Below, piece after piece: positions 18,905-27,674 of a stretch of 64,000 bases of DNA. The notes beneath the pieces are model-generated. The model saw nothing but the letters and a program-made list of their open reading frames with translations, searched no databases and was not told the DNA's origin. Source of the stretch: Neptuniibacter caesariensis. GTDB lineage: Bacteria > Pseudomonadota > Gammaproteobacteria > Pseudomonadales > Balneatricaceae. The stretch lies in contig NZ_CH724127.1 in assembly GCF_000153345.1 (NCBI RefSeq), positions 411,528-475,527 of the forward strand, in the 5' to 3' direction. Within the stretch, counting starts at the first letter, position 1, and every line of letters begins with the position of its first letter. A program made the translations under genes and the position numbers.

Positions 18905-20224
18905 ATGGAGATGCAGTGGCAACGGTTATTATCGACTAAGCGTTATGGACATGCTGAGTTAACCGATGAGGAGATTGGCAGAAGTCATTTCCACAAAGAC
19001 CAGGACCGTATTATTTTTTCCAGTGCCTTTCGGCGGTTAGGAAGGAAGACTCAGGTTCACCCCATGTCATTGAACGATCATATTCACACTCGCCTGACCC
19101 ACTCGATTGAAGTGGGTAGTTTAGGGCGTAGTCTGGGCATTCGCGTTGGTGAACAGATACGGGAACAACTTCCTGATTGGGCAACTGCTTATGACATTGG
19201 CATGATTGTTCAGTCTGCTTGCCTTGCCCATGATATCGGTAATCCGCCATTTGGCCATGCGGGTGAATATGCGATCCGCGATTGGTTCAAGCGTCAGTCA
19301 GATAGCGTGCTTTTAAAAAGCCTGAGTGAAGCAGAGAAGTTGGACTTGATGACTTTTGAGGGTAATGCGCAGGGGTTTCGTGTTGTCACCCGTATAGAAA
19401 ACCATCTGTTCGATGGTGGTTTACGCTTATCTTATCCAACCCTGGGGGCACTGCTTAAGTACCCATGGAGCGCTGAACATTCCGGTGATAAAGGTAAATT
19501 CAGTGCTTATCAGACCGAGCTGGAAATTCTTAATAAGCTGGGTCGGGAGTTAGGATTGATCTCACTGGGCGAAAACCGCTGGTGCCGTCATCCGCTAACC
19601 TATCTGATGGAAGCAGCGGATGATATCTGTTATGCCATTCTCGACCTTGAGGATGCGATCGAATTGAATATCCTCAGTTTCGATGAAATAAAACCGATTC
19701 TGTTACAACTCTGCGGTGATGTTTCTTTTGAAGATGACATATTTAGTACTCAGGCTTCCTCTCGTCGTAAAATTTCAGCGCTACGGGGTAAAGCGATGGA
19801 GTTCATGGTGGGCTCTGCTGTTCAGGCGTATATGGATAACCAGCATTTGATTATGCGCGGCGAATATCAAGGTGAACTTCTGGCTGATGGTGATGCAGAT
19901 GTCAGGGATGGGTTACAGCTAGCTAAGAGCTTGGCAAAAGAGAAGGTGTTCCCTGATACACGGAAGACTGAGCTAGAAGTTGGGGCTTATACGACATTAG
20001 GTGTCTTGCTGGAGGCATTTTGTCATGCAGTTCATGATAATCATAGGCTGCAAGGTGAGGGGCTTAGCTATCGCAGTGAAAGGATTATTAGTCTGATGGG
20101 TATTCATGCTCCAAGACCCCAGATACCGCTCTATAAAGCTTATATGCGAGCTCTGGATTTTATTAGTGGAATGACGGACAACTATGCAACCTACCTCGCA
20201 AGGCAAATTGGCGGGTTAAGTTAG
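18905..20224 (+). CDS. dgt: Deoxyguanosinetriphosphate triphosphohydrolase (Dgt-like)
   Basis: 439 residues. An HD-domain enzyme that cleaves dGTP (or other dNTPs) to the nucleoside plus tripolyphosphate, in the cytoplasm. N-terminal YGHAELTDEE followed by RDRIIFSSAFRRLGRKTQVHP-type sequence, the first metal-ligand His in THSIEVGSLGRSLG, and HD in CLAHDIGNPPFGHAGE. This is the Dgt type 2 length class; the enzyme may accept several dNTPs. The start is supported by AGGAGAG 10 nt upstream. yciH follows after 52 nt. Confidence 0.93.
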   Translation: MEMQWQRLLSTKRYGHAELTDEEIGRSHFHKDQDRIIFSSAFRRLGRKTQVHPMSLNDHIHTRLTHSIEVGSLGRSLGIRVGEQIREQLPDWATAYDIGMIVQSACLAHDIGNPPFGHAGEYAIRDWFKRQSDSVLLKSLSEAEKLDLMTFEGNAQGFRVVTRIENHLFDGGLRLSYPTLGALLKYPWSAEHSGDKGKFSAYQTELEILNKLGRELGLISLGENRWCRHPLTYLMEAADDICYAILDLEDAIELNILSFDEIKPILLQLCGDVSFEDDIFSTQASSRRKISALRGKAMEFMVGSAVQAYMDNQHLIMRGEYQGELLADGDADVRDGLQLAKSLAKEKVFPDTRKTELEVGAYTTLGVLLEAFCHAVHDNHRLQGEGLSYRSERIISLMGIHAPRPQIPLYKAYMRALDFISGMTDNYATYLARQIGGLS

Positions 20225-20276
20225 GGAAAAACCTTGTTGCCGCTTATAATGAGATTTTACCTACGAGGAATTATCA

Positions 20277-20651
20277 GTGGCGTCACTGAAAGATCAATTG
20301 AGTGGCTTGGTTTACTCAACCGAAAAAGGGCAATTATGCCCAGGGTGTAATGAAGCGATCGATACTTGCATCTGTTCTGAGCTTGATGAGCAGAATCGTC
20401 TCGCGGGCCTTGATGGTGTGGTACGCATCCGCAGGGAAACATCGGGCCGAAAAGGCAAAGGCGTAACAACGGTTTCGGGTATCCCTTTACCGGAAGCTGA
20501 GCTGAAAACCCTGGCTAAAAAACTCAAGAAGAGTTGTGGAACAGGTGGCGCATTAAAAAATGGAATTGTTGAAATACAGGGCGACCACCGGGAAAAGTTG
20601 AAAGTTATGCTGGAAAAAGAAGGCTTTACTGTGAAGTTAGCAGGAGGCTGA
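20277..20651 (+). CDS. yciH: SUI1/YciH-family translation factor
   Basis: 124 residues from GTG 20277, preceded by GAGG. The C-terminal two thirds match the SUI1 (eIF1-like) fold of E. coli YciH: TSGRKGKGVTTVSGIP and KKSCGTGGALKNGIVEIQGD. The N-terminal part has a Cys cluster (CPGCNEAIDTCIC) common in bacterial YciH and possibly zinc-binding. Thought to affect start-site fidelity. A small ORF starts one base after its stop. Confidence 0.93.
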   Translation: MASLKDQLSGLVYSTEKGQLCPGCNEAIDTCICSELDEQNRLAGLDGVVRIRRETSGRKGKGVTTVSGIPLPEAELKTLAKKLKKSCGTGGALKNGIVEIQGDHREKLKVMLEKEGFTVKLAGG

Positions 20652-20652
20652 T

Positions 20653-20763
20653 GTGTCAGGTAAGAAGAGATGTACACGTTGCCTGGTTATGCGTTTCGGT
20701 TTGGTTTTTTTAGCGATTGTGGCGTTGTTTGTTTTTAATGGATTAAGCGGTTTTATTTCTTAA
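20653..20763 (+). CDS. Putative 36-residue single-span membrane protein
   Basis: GTG 20653 with a perfect AGGAGG (20642-20647, spacing 5) opens a 36-codon frame ending at TAA 20761-20763. The product starts MSGKKRCTRC (a CxxC and a basic N-terminus) and continues as one hydrophobic helix (LVFLAIVALFVFNGL). It follows yciH without a gap. The ribosome site, start position and membrane-helix composition support translation, but no homologue is known to me. The overlapping ATG at 20651 gives only a 20-residue frame. Confidence 0.5.
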   Translation: MSGKKRCTRCLVMRFGLVFLAIVALFVFNGLSGFIS

Positions 20764-20805
20764 CTCGACAAGTGATTTTCGAAGCTATAGCTAAAAGGTT
20801 GCTTT

Positions 20806-21558
20806 ATGTTTCGTAGATGTTTTGTAGTAACTGCGCTTTGCGTAATGTTTTCTAATCTTTCTGAAGCTCAAATCTACGAATATGTTGATGAAACGGGCAA
20901 GAAAGTGTTTGTTGATCGTCTTTCAAAGGTACCGGCAAAATATCGCTCGCAATTGGAAAGCCGAGAAGAAAGCAATGAGAAGCTTTCACAAGCTGAGATT
21001 GATCAGCTTCAGCTTGAAAGAGATCGCCAGTTAGCTATTTCTAAAATTTCTACAGAGAGAAGAAGAATCCAAGAGGCAATGCGCAAATGGATTACGCCTT
21101 TTCAGTTTCAATCAAACAGGGTTTTGCTACCTGTGAGAATCTCTTATGGTGGAAGGCAGAAAACCCTTAGCCTCGTCATGGATACAGGAGCTTCGGTCAC
21201 CGTTCTGCACAAAGACGCACTACAGTCTTTATCTCCGCAATTTCTTTCAGGAGGAGCTGCGAGAGTTGCTGATGGCAGGGTCGTTTTGACCGAGAAGGTC
21301 AGTCTAAATAGCGTAGAAATTGGCCCTTATAAGGCAGAGAATATCCAGGCTTCGGTCATAGATTTCAAAGGTGGAAGTGGATCAAATCAAGGCCTGTTGG
21401 GAATGGATTTTTTATATAATGCTCGTTTTGAACTCGATCGGGAAAAACAGCATATAAGGTGGTATCCCGAGAAGTATCAGGCATTACAAGATAAGTTAGA
21501 TGAATTGAATATTCTGGAACAGCAATTGAAATCCGCAACGGCTGTTCCAGAAGAGTAG
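20806..21558 (+). CDS. DUF4124 plus retropepsin-like aspartic protease
   Basis: 250 residues. A signal peptide at 1-22, a DUF4124-like segment (IYEYVDETGKKVFVDRLSKVP), a charged coiled-coil linker, then a single retropepsin-type domain with D126-T-G-A-S and a second hydrophobic glycine motif (LLGMDFLYNARF) near the end. Such single-domain clan AA proteases act as dimers. The protein is exported, so the target is periplasmic or outer-membrane. The last ~25 residues form another short coiled coil. It converges with the barrel gene (5 nt between stops). Confidence 0.85.
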   Translation: MFRRCFVVTALCVMFSNLSEAQIYEYVDETGKKVFVDRLSKVPAKYRSQLESREESNEKLSQAEIDQLQLERDRQLAISKISTERRRIQEAMRKWITPFQFQSNRVLLPVRISYGGRQKTLSLVMDTGASVTVLHKDALQSLSPQFLSGGAARVADGRVVLTEKVSLNSVEIGPYKAENIQASVIDFKGGSGSNQGLLGMDFLYNARFELDREKQHIRWYPEKYQALQDKLDELNILEQQLKSATAVPEE

Positions 21559-21563
21559 TCAGC

Positions 21564-22769
21564 TTAGAAGTAACGTTCCACAGTAAACTGCAAATGGTCA
21601 TCTTGCCTAAAGTTGTAACTTAGATCCGCCTGATCATCAGCGCTGAAGAAGCGCCCATCTACGCTAACTTTCCATGAATCACCAATCCGTCTACTGGCTT
21701 CAACAATCAAGCTTTGACTGTCGTAGTCCAGATCATGGCTGATACCGCCAAGAATCTCTGTGCTTTCAGCGTCGTTCAGGGTAATTCTTGCTCCCATAAA
21801 CAGATCGTTCTGAACCGCTGCGTCAGCTTCTTCACCACGTTCGTCCCAGCCATATTCGAGTAGAACGCCTAGATCAGCTGCTGAGTCCTGAATACCGTAG
21901 AAGGTGTATTCAAAGCCCGCTTGTGCAGCCCAGTAATTTTCAGAGCTTGTATCCCGGTGTATGGTCTCGAGCTTCCATAGCCAGCTATCGATAGTTGCCT
22001 GCGCATCAAAACCGATCTGATCCATCTGCTCGTAGTATGGAACTAGCACGGTTTTACCATTGATATTACGAGCAACCAATTTCGGATCACGGTTAGTACC
22101 GTGGAACCAGTATGCACCCAGATCAAAATCACCGATGGTATGGCTCCAGCGTATAGCTGTATCCAGATGATTTTCACCCGCTCCTGATTCATATTCAGCC
22201 TGGTCGGTATCCACAACCAGCCCAGCCCTTAGACGGCCGTCTTCACCTGCGAAGGTTCGTTCGCGAAAGCCGGGAAGGAGAAACAGATCAACGATCCCCC
22301 AGTCTTTTACCAGAGAAAGGTTAATCATCTGTTGGCCGAGCTTATCTTCACCATCGAAGTCTTCGACACCGTCGGTCTGGTTAATCACATCGGCAAGGTG
22401 TTGGAATTCGGTGACACCCCAGAAAACTTTGCGCAAACCGGTGCGTAGTTCCCAGTCATCACCAATATGAACCCAGCTTAGTTCGCGGATATCGGCATGA
22501 GTACGCTCATTGTCGTTCTCATCTACACGAAGGAAAGGGGTAAACGTCAGCGTGTCTGCACCATCATTCCATTCCCAATAGAATTCAGGCTCTACGGTAA
22601 ATGAAAGGTTGGTATCGTAATCCTGATTGGCAAACTGGCCATCCTGAGTAAAGTAACGCAGGTCAGCGGTCACTTTACCGGACATCTCATAGTAGGTTTC
22701 GGCCTGAGATGGCAGGGCTGTTGTCAGCCCTGCCGCCAGAAGCCAGGGGAGTAGTTTCTGGCTATTCAT
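21564..22769 (-). CDS. Outer-membrane beta-barrel protein of the RND/LolA-like operon
   Basis: 401 residues with a signal peptide (cleavage near PSQAE). The mature part is made of alternating strands with Trp/Tyr/Phe and acidic turns and ends ...FTVERYF, a C-terminal Phe typical of BAM-inserted barrels. It resembles DUF1302-like or alginate-export-like barrels, but I am not certain of the family. It starts 1 nt after the LolA-like gene, so it is the last gene of a three-gene operon. Inferred role: outer-membrane end of a lipid or hydrophobic-compound export path. Confidence 0.8.
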   Translation of the reverse strand: MNSQKLLPWLLAAGLTTALPSQAETYYEMSGKVTADLRYFTQDGQFANQDYDTNLSFTVEPEFYWEWNDGADTLTFTPFLRVDENDNERTHADIRELSWVHIGDDWELRTGLRKVFWGVTEFQHLADVINQTDGVEDFDGEDKLGQQMINLSLVKDWGIVDLFLLPGFRERTFAGEDGRLRAGLVVDTDQAEYESGAGENHLDTAIRWSHTIGDFDLGAYWFHGTNRDPKLVARNINGKTVLVPYYEQMDQIGFDAQATIDSWLWKLETIHRDTSSENYWAAQAGFEYTFYGIQDSAADLGVLLEYGWDERGEEADAAVQNDLFMGARITLNDAESTEILGGISHDLDYDSQSLIVEASRRIGDSWKVSVDGRFFSADDQADLSYNFRQDDHLQFTVERYF

Positions 22770-22770
22770 A

Positions 22771-23571
22771 TTAACGTGCCCGTTTCAGGGTGTTTTTGTT
22801 GAAGTCAGAGTCAGAAAGCCCGGTTTTGAACTGATAACCCTGGTAGGTCAGATCGGTACTTTTACCCGTCTGGTGGTTTACCATTTTCATCAGGTCAGGA
22901 CGCCAGTGCTTACCTTCATACTCTTTGTACTCATGGTAGGTCAGCGTTTTAAGTGGTGAATCCTTACGGTCATAGAATTCGATTTTCCATGGACGGTATT
23001 CTGCCTGATCAAGCCAGACTACACGGCGGGTGTAACCTGAGTTTTTATCTACAGGGTATTGTTCAACTACAAAACAGTTACCGCCTTCACAAGCCTCGTC
23101 ACGGATAAATTTATAGGTATATTTTTCTACCTCAAATGAAGACAGATCTTCATAGGCAAACTCAGAACCCATAAATGGGCCAGACTTATTACGTGAAGCA
23201 ATACGCTTTACTCGCTTAAGCGCTGGCAGGTATAGCCACTGGTCATCCGCACCAACTGGGTGAGAGAAGCTCAGGAATGCTGTGCCTTTAACATCGCGTG
23301 GTTTGTCGAAAACTGACAGGCTTTTATCGCCATCGTCTTCGATCTCGAGTGATTTCATACGAATTTCACGAACACTTTCCTGGCCCTGCTTGTTACGCAG
23401 GATCATGTTCATTTGAGCTTGCATGTCTTTCCAACCAAGGTCGCTTGCTTTAGCTTCTTCGGCAATGCGCAGACCTTTCTCTTCAGCAGTTTCAGCCATT
23501 ACGACTGCAGGCGCTGCAGCCAGGCTCGAAATCAACACGGCTTTAAGCGAGTTGGTTAACAGAGTCATCAT
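22771..23571 (-). CDS. LolA-like outer-membrane lipoprotein-sorting protein
   Basis: 266 residues with a signal peptide (cleavage near VVMAE). It matches the LolA-like family annotated as outer membrane lipoprotein-sorting protein: WKDMQAQMNMILRN, LSFSHPVGADDQWLYLPALKRVKRI, GSEFAYEDLSSFEVEKYTYK. Two ATGs stand together; the second, 23568, is better spaced from AGGAG. The frame overlaps the stop of the RND gene by 29 nt, suggesting coupled translation. Family knowledge: a periplasmic carrier fold that shields a lipid. Probably ferries a hydrophobic cargo between the pump and the outer membrane. Confidence 0.85.
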   Translation of the reverse strand: MMTLLTNSLKAVLISSLAAAPAVVMAETAEEKGLRIAEEAKASDLGWKDMQAQMNMILRNKQGQESVREIRMKSLEIEDDGDKSLSVFDKPRDVKGTAFLSFSHPVGADDQWLYLPALKRVKRIASRNKSGPFMGSEFAYEDLSSFEVEKYTYKFIRDEACEGGNCFVVEQYPVDKNSGYTRRVVWLDQAEYRPWKIEFYDRKDSPLKTLTYHEYKEYEGKHWRPDLMKMVNHQTGKSTDLTYQGYQFKTGLSDSDFNKNTLKRAR

Positions 23572-25930
23572 TCTCTCCTTCAGAATCTTTAGCTACAGCT
23601 TCGTTTTTCATATTTGAGCTGTCAGGTGTATTGTCTTCTTTCTCTTCTTCAACTGTTCTGTCCAGCATCATGAGTAGTGGTGGCAGGAACAGGAAGTCTA
23701 CAATCAGTGCAATCAGGATCGTTAGACCGGTTAATAGCCCCATATCAGCGTTCAGTTTGAAGCTGGATTGGGCGAGTACCATGAAACCGGCTACCAATAC
23801 GATGGTGGTAATCCATAAAGCACGCCCTACGCTACCAAAAGCGTAACGAACGGCTTCTTTACTGTTTTTACCCCGATCTCTTCTGGCGTGTAGGTACTTA
23901 CTCAGGAAGTGAACGGTGTCATCTACAATAATACCCAGTGTCATACCGGCTACGACTGACAGAGCTAGACCGATCTGGCCATCAATCAGGAACCAGACAC
24001 CAAAGCCCATTGCAGCAGGCGCCAGGTTAGGAATCAGACTGATAAAGCCAAATTTCACAGAGCGTAGCGCAAAGCCTAGCAGCACAGAGATCAGAACAAG
24101 AGCGATCGAAGTGCCTAGTAGCATGCTGTAAATATTACGTTGACCGATATGGGCAAACATCAGACTTGGGCTGGCGATCGCAACTTTGTACTGAGGTGCA
24201 TTTTCAGCGAACCAGTCGTAGATACGGCTTTCCATCTCGATCTGCTGGGTGCTGGTCATGTTCATAAAGGTCGCTACAACACGTGTTGAGGACTTATCAA
24301 CATTCAACTGATTATTAAGATCCAGACCATATGGCAGGGACATCTCATAAAGCAGCAGGTACTGAGCTGAAAGCTCTCGATCTGAAGGCAGTTTGTAATA
24401 AGAAGGATCATCACTGTGCATATTCTTATTCAAACGCTTGATCGTATCGCTTAGCGTATTGACGTGATCAGTCTCAGGCTGAGCACGTAACCATTCGCTG
24501 AGATCACCTACAGTTTTAAGGAAAGCTGGTGCATTGATACCGCTGGCTTCCTTACTATCGATAGAGATCTCCATCGAGGTCATACCGGATAGGTTATCCT
24601 GCATGTAGTCGGTAGCCTGTCGGAATGGCACCGTTTCGTCAAAATACTTAACGAAATCATCATTCAGTTGGTTCATAGGTACCAACACAGCAATCGCTGT
24701 CATGATCAATGCCATGCCAGGCAGAAGGATGCGGCGTTTTTCGATTACCACACCGGCAATCTTATACATAGTGTCGCTTTCGCCTTCTTCGATCTGTTTT
24801 ACACGCAGCGGCAGTAAGCGCAGAAGTGCAGGGAAAACAGTAATCGAGAAGATAAATGCCAGCATGACGCCCACTGCAACCATGTTACCCAGATCGCGGA
24901 ACGGAGGAGAGTCAGAGAAGTTAAGACTCATAAAGCCGATCGCAGTGGTTGCGCTGGTTAGGAAGATAGGCTGGAAATTAATACGCAGACTGTCCTGAAT
25001 CGCTTTCTCTTTCTTAACGCCCTGGCGCATCTCGTAGAACATGGTCGTTAATATATGCACGCAATCCGCAACAGCCAGGGTTAGGACCATGATAGGCGTA
25101 CTGGATGAGGGCCCCGTAAGGAACATGCCATTCCATCCGGCTAAGCCCATAGTGGCAGCGATAGAGAAGAGAATGACAACGACCGTTGCGATGGTGCCGC
25201 TGATGGTTTTTAGCAGAAAAACCATACCCAGAATCACTACACCAAACATAATGGGAACCAGGGTAGCGTTATCGCTCAGGGAAGCTTCGGCAAAGCTGTT
25301 ATTCATCATCACCATGCCGGAAAGGTGCACTTTCAGGTCAGGGTTGGCAGCGATGAAGTTGTCGCGCATTTCCCGGACTTTGGATACAACCTGCGGTACT
25401 TCTTCTACTGGGTTAACCCCGGGCAGTTGAACGGTAATATTTACGACACTAACATGGCCTTCTTCTGAAATAAGTTTGTGCAGCATCAAAGGCTCATTAA
25501 CTGCAATCTCTTTCAGGCGAGACATATCAGAGTCAGCAAGTGTATCAGGATCCAACACCAGATCTTCGACGATCATGTCGTCTTCTTCTGACCAGGTGTG
25601 CTGGAAGTTCGTAATCGAGTCTACTCGCGTCGAGAACGGTACCTGCCAGGATTCTTCGGTTAACTGATGAATCGCAGCCAGAGTACTGGGTTTAAATACC
25701 TCTCCGTCATCCGGGGAGATGATAAAAGCAACATTGTCACTTTTACTGTAAATCTTTTGCATCGACTCGAATGAGGTCAGCTGAGGGTTCTCCTCACTGA
25801 AAAACACACGATAATCGCTTTTAAAGACCAGATTTTTGGCGCCAGATGCGGCACCAAAGGCAAACAGCACAGATAATAGAATCACCCAGACCGGATGGTC
25901 TATCACGAATCGGAAAAGACGATCTCTCAT
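23543..25930 (-). CDS. RND/MMPL-superfamily transporter
   Basis: 795 residues. Twelve predicted membrane helices in two halves, each with a large periplasmic domain: helix 1 at about 13-30, then a loop to about 215, and repeat two from about residue 400. Motifs include the paired GIIVDDTVHFLSKYLHARR and VADCVHILTTMFYEMRQG (charged residues in helix 4 and 10, proton relay) and a sterol-sensing-like core. This is the MMPL/HpnN type, which moves lipids or lipid-like compounds across the inner membrane. It is transcribed from a promoter at about 25996-26020 that contains a palindrome. Confidence 0.9.
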   Translation of the reverse strand: MRDRLFRFVIDHPVWVILLSVLFAFGAASGAKNLVFKSDYRVFFSEENPQLTSFESMQKIYSKSDNVAFIISPDDGEVFKPSTLAAIHQLTEESWQVPFSTRVDSITNFQHTWSEEDDMIVEDLVLDPDTLADSDMSRLKEIAVNEPLMLHKLISEEGHVSVVNITVQLPGVNPVEEVPQVVSKVREMRDNFIAANPDLKVHLSGMVMMNNSFAEASLSDNATLVPIMFGVVILGMVFLLKTISGTIATVVVILFSIAATMGLAGWNGMFLTGPSSSTPIMVLTLAVADCVHILTTMFYEMRQGVKKEKAIQDSLRINFQPIFLTSATTAIGFMSLNFSDSPPFRDLGNMVAVGVMLAFIFSITVFPALLRLLPLRVKQIEEGESDTMYKIAGVVIEKRRILLPGMALIMTAIAVLVPMNQLNDDFVKYFDETVPFRQATDYMQDNLSGMTSMEISIDSKEASGINAPAFLKTVGDLSEWLRAQPETDHVNTLSDTIKRLNKNMHSDDPSYYKLPSDRELSAQYLLLYEMSLPYGLDLNNQLNVDKSSTRVVATFMNMTSTQQIEMESRIYDWFAENAPQYKVAIASPSLMFAHIGQRNIYSMLLGTSIALVLISVLLGFALRSVKFGFISLIPNLAPAAMGFGVWFLIDGQIGLALSVVAGMTLGIIVDDTVHFLSKYLHARRDRGKNSKEAVRYAFGSVGRALWITTIVLVAGFMVLAQSSFKLNADMGLLTGLTILIALIVDFLFLPPLLMMLDRTVEEEKEDNTPDSSNMKNEAVAKDSEGENDDSVNQLA

Positions 25931-25994
25931 TTTCCTGCTCCAGGGTCCCTTTGGGATGTTAGATTGCTCTTAAGGCAATTTTGGTTAATTTATA

Positions 25995-26022
25995 AACAAC
26001 CAATATTGACGAAGTGTCAATA
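25995..26022 (-). promoter_or_regulatory. Promoter of the RND operon with candidate TetR operator
   Basis: On the minus strand a -35 TTGACA (26020-26015) lies within the perfect palindrome TATTGAC-GAAGT-GTCAATA (26004-26022), with an AT-rich -10 region (TTTATA) about 18 nt further on. An inverted repeat over the -35 fits repression by the adjacent TetR protein. The -10 match is imperfect. Confidence 0.6.
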
Positions 26023-26032
26023 AAAACCATTG

Positions 26033-26053
26033 AAAAAACGGTGTCTGGCACCG
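26033..26053 (-). terminator. Intrinsic terminator after tetR-type gene
   Basis: On the minus strand CGGTG-CCAGA-CACCG is followed by TTTTTT. It lies 22 nt after the regulator stop and before the RND promoter, so the regulator and pump operon are separate units. Confidence 0.8.
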
Positions 26054-26074
26054 CTCTCTCGAAAACTTATCGGG

Positions 26075-26818
26075 TTATCCGTTTAATCTTTCTCTCAGTT
26101 GCTCGACTTCAGGAGCGAACAGTTCATTCTTAAAGTGGTCAATCGTGTCCATCCAATTGTGTTCCTGTGTATAAGGTTGCCAGTTAAGGCCATCCAGCAG
26201 GATGTTGCAGTGATTGACCAGCTCTCTTTCCAGCTGCATTTCGATACGGACGCTACAGCGGTCAAGTGTTTCATGGAGTAACGCGATGGTTCCGAAACTC
26301 ATAGACCACAGTGAGAAGGCGACCTGAGCAGGGCTAAGATGAGGAAGTAGTTGTAGCTCACCCGATGCAAGGCCGTTGGAAATAACCTGTAGAAGACCGC
26401 CAAGCAGTCTGTTCTCTAGTGCAACATGCTCTTCCTGGCGTCGCTCTGTTGATTTCTCTCGTACGGAAGGGGTTTTCGCAGAGATAACCAGCATGAACTC
26501 GGTAGGATTTAGCATAGAGTGCAGCATGTACGCATAACCCACTGCGAGCATTTTCTCCCGACTACTGCCATCAAAGGTTATGGCTCTTTCAAAGAGTGCC
26601 GCAACGCTTTTTACACTACGATTACATAGCCCGGTTAATAGGTCTTCCTTACAGGTAAAGTGGTTGTATACGGTACCTTTAGAATAGGGCAGCTGAGAAA
26701 CCACCTTGTCTATTGTTAGCCCGGCAACACCCAGTTCGGAGATTATTTCCAGTGCGGTCCGCATGATCTCTTCTTCGCGGGCTTCAAGGGTTGCTTCATC
26801 TATAATTTTCGGGCTCAT
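26075..26818 (-). CDS. TetR/AcrR-family regulator
   Basis: 247 residues. An N-terminal TetR helix-turn-helix (IISELGVAGLTIDKVVSQ and YSKGTVYNHFTCKEDLL), followed by an all-helical ligand domain of about 180 residues. It is a separate unit from the pump operon but points in the same direction, and its natural target is the palindrome in the promoter at 26004-26022. A TGAC/GTCA palindrome in its own upstream region (27084-27097) hints at autoregulation. The ligand is unknown. Confidence 0.9.
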   Translation of the reverse strand: MSPKIIDEATLEAREEEIMRTALEIISELGVAGLTIDKVVSQLPYSKGTVYNHFTCKEDLLTGLCNRSVKSVAALFERAITFDGSSREKMLAVGYAYMLHSMLNPTEFMLVISAKTPSVREKSTERRQEEHVALENRLLGGLLQVISNGLASGELQLLPHLSPAQVAFSLWSMSFGTIALLHETLDRCSVRIEMQLERELVNHCNILLDGLNWQPYTQEHNWMDTIDHFKNELFAPEVEQLRERLNG

Positions 26819-27238
26819 AAAAGGGAAACTGTTTTTTAATGACGGTTCGTCAAAAATAGCGATTTATCAAAAAATATTCAATAGCGTTTTCTACAACAAA
26901 CTGTTCACTATTTTAGGAATTGTTGCATTTTGGTAATCTTGAAAATTGATTGATCATTAATAAATTTCAATTACTTCCCCAAAACTCGGGGCACACATTT
27001 AAATTAGGGATTTCTAAAGTTTTCCGGAATATCCGGTGGAGGGGGCTGTTTCTTAACTTTCAGGCATTGAAAAATCTTAATAATGACAGAATTGTCACCA
27101 CAGAATCTTGTAGATTGTCTACACTTCTGACTGTCTTAAATTGTAGTGATTCTAAATCTGCAGTTCCCTCAAAAAGGAAACCGAGGGCGTTGATTCATAG
27201 AAGATGACACTGTTGTTATCACAGGGAAGGAGTTAGGG
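26819..27238. other. AT-rich 420-bp divergent intergenic region
   Basis: No convincing gene. Visible: short palindromes TGACA-GAAT-TGTCA (27084-27097) and TGTAGA-TTG-TCTACA (27109-27123), and a CCCC/GGGG hairpin near 26978-26992. An 85-codon frame (26950-27207) lacks codon bias and a ribosome site and is not called. GGAAGGAG at 27222-27229 serves the next gene. Confidence 0.6.
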
Positions 27239-27634
27239 ATGAAAGTAGCTACGTATGTACTTGCAGTTAAGCATGGAGAAGAAGGGCAGATGGAACTGGC
27301 CAGCAAGGGAAAGCGCAACTTTGATATGCCTGTTTGTTTTACCCCGGAATACGCATCGCACCTGTTTCATTTCAGTGAATCCAGGGTGTGTTGTGATGAA
27401 GGGGATTCTGTCTATTTATTGAAGGGGGAAGTAGATATCTCCAAAATCTCAACGGAGGAAGATTTTCCCGAAGCGTTCAAAATGCTTTTAAAAGAGGAAG
27501 AGAACCTTCAGGAATGGACTGTGTTAAGGCAGAAATCTGCTGAATGTGTTAATTCTAAAGCTTATAAACAGCGGGTTCGGGAAGATCTGGAGCGGACGCA
27601 CAGGCTGTTACAGATTAATCGGGTGCTGATGTGA
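27239..27634 (+). CDS. Conserved-looking hypothetical cytoplasmic protein
   Basis: 131 residues, starting MKVATYVLAVKHGEEGQ, without signal peptide or membrane segment. It contains two adjacent Cys (RVCCDEGD) near residue 59, an acidic middle and a basic helical C-terminus (KQRVREDLERTHRLLQ). The ribosome site GGAAGGAG is good. A strong terminator follows, so it is a monocistronic gene. No family was recognised. Confidence 0.6.
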   Translation: MKVATYVLAVKHGEEGQMELASKGKRNFDMPVCFTPEYASHLFHFSESRVCCDEGDSVYLLKGEVDISKISTEEDFPEAFKMLLKEEENLQEWTVLRQKSAECVNSKAYKQRVREDLERTHRLLQINRVLM

Positions 27635-27640
27635 AAGAAA

Positions 27641-27674
27641 AAGGCCGCTTATTATTAAGCGGCCTTGTTTTTTT
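27641..27674. terminator. Intrinsic terminator between convergent genes
   Basis: Stem AAGGCCGCTT/AAGCGGCCTT with an ATTATT loop, then GTTTTTTT on the plus strand. The T-run touches the stop of the convergent MTHFR-like gene, whose own transcript would end in the same hairpin (TTTCTTTC on the minus side). Confidence 0.9.

Noticed and set aside
26950-27207. An 85-codon frame in the intergenic region
   Set aside because: No ribosome site, no recognisable family and low-complexity AT-rich sequence.
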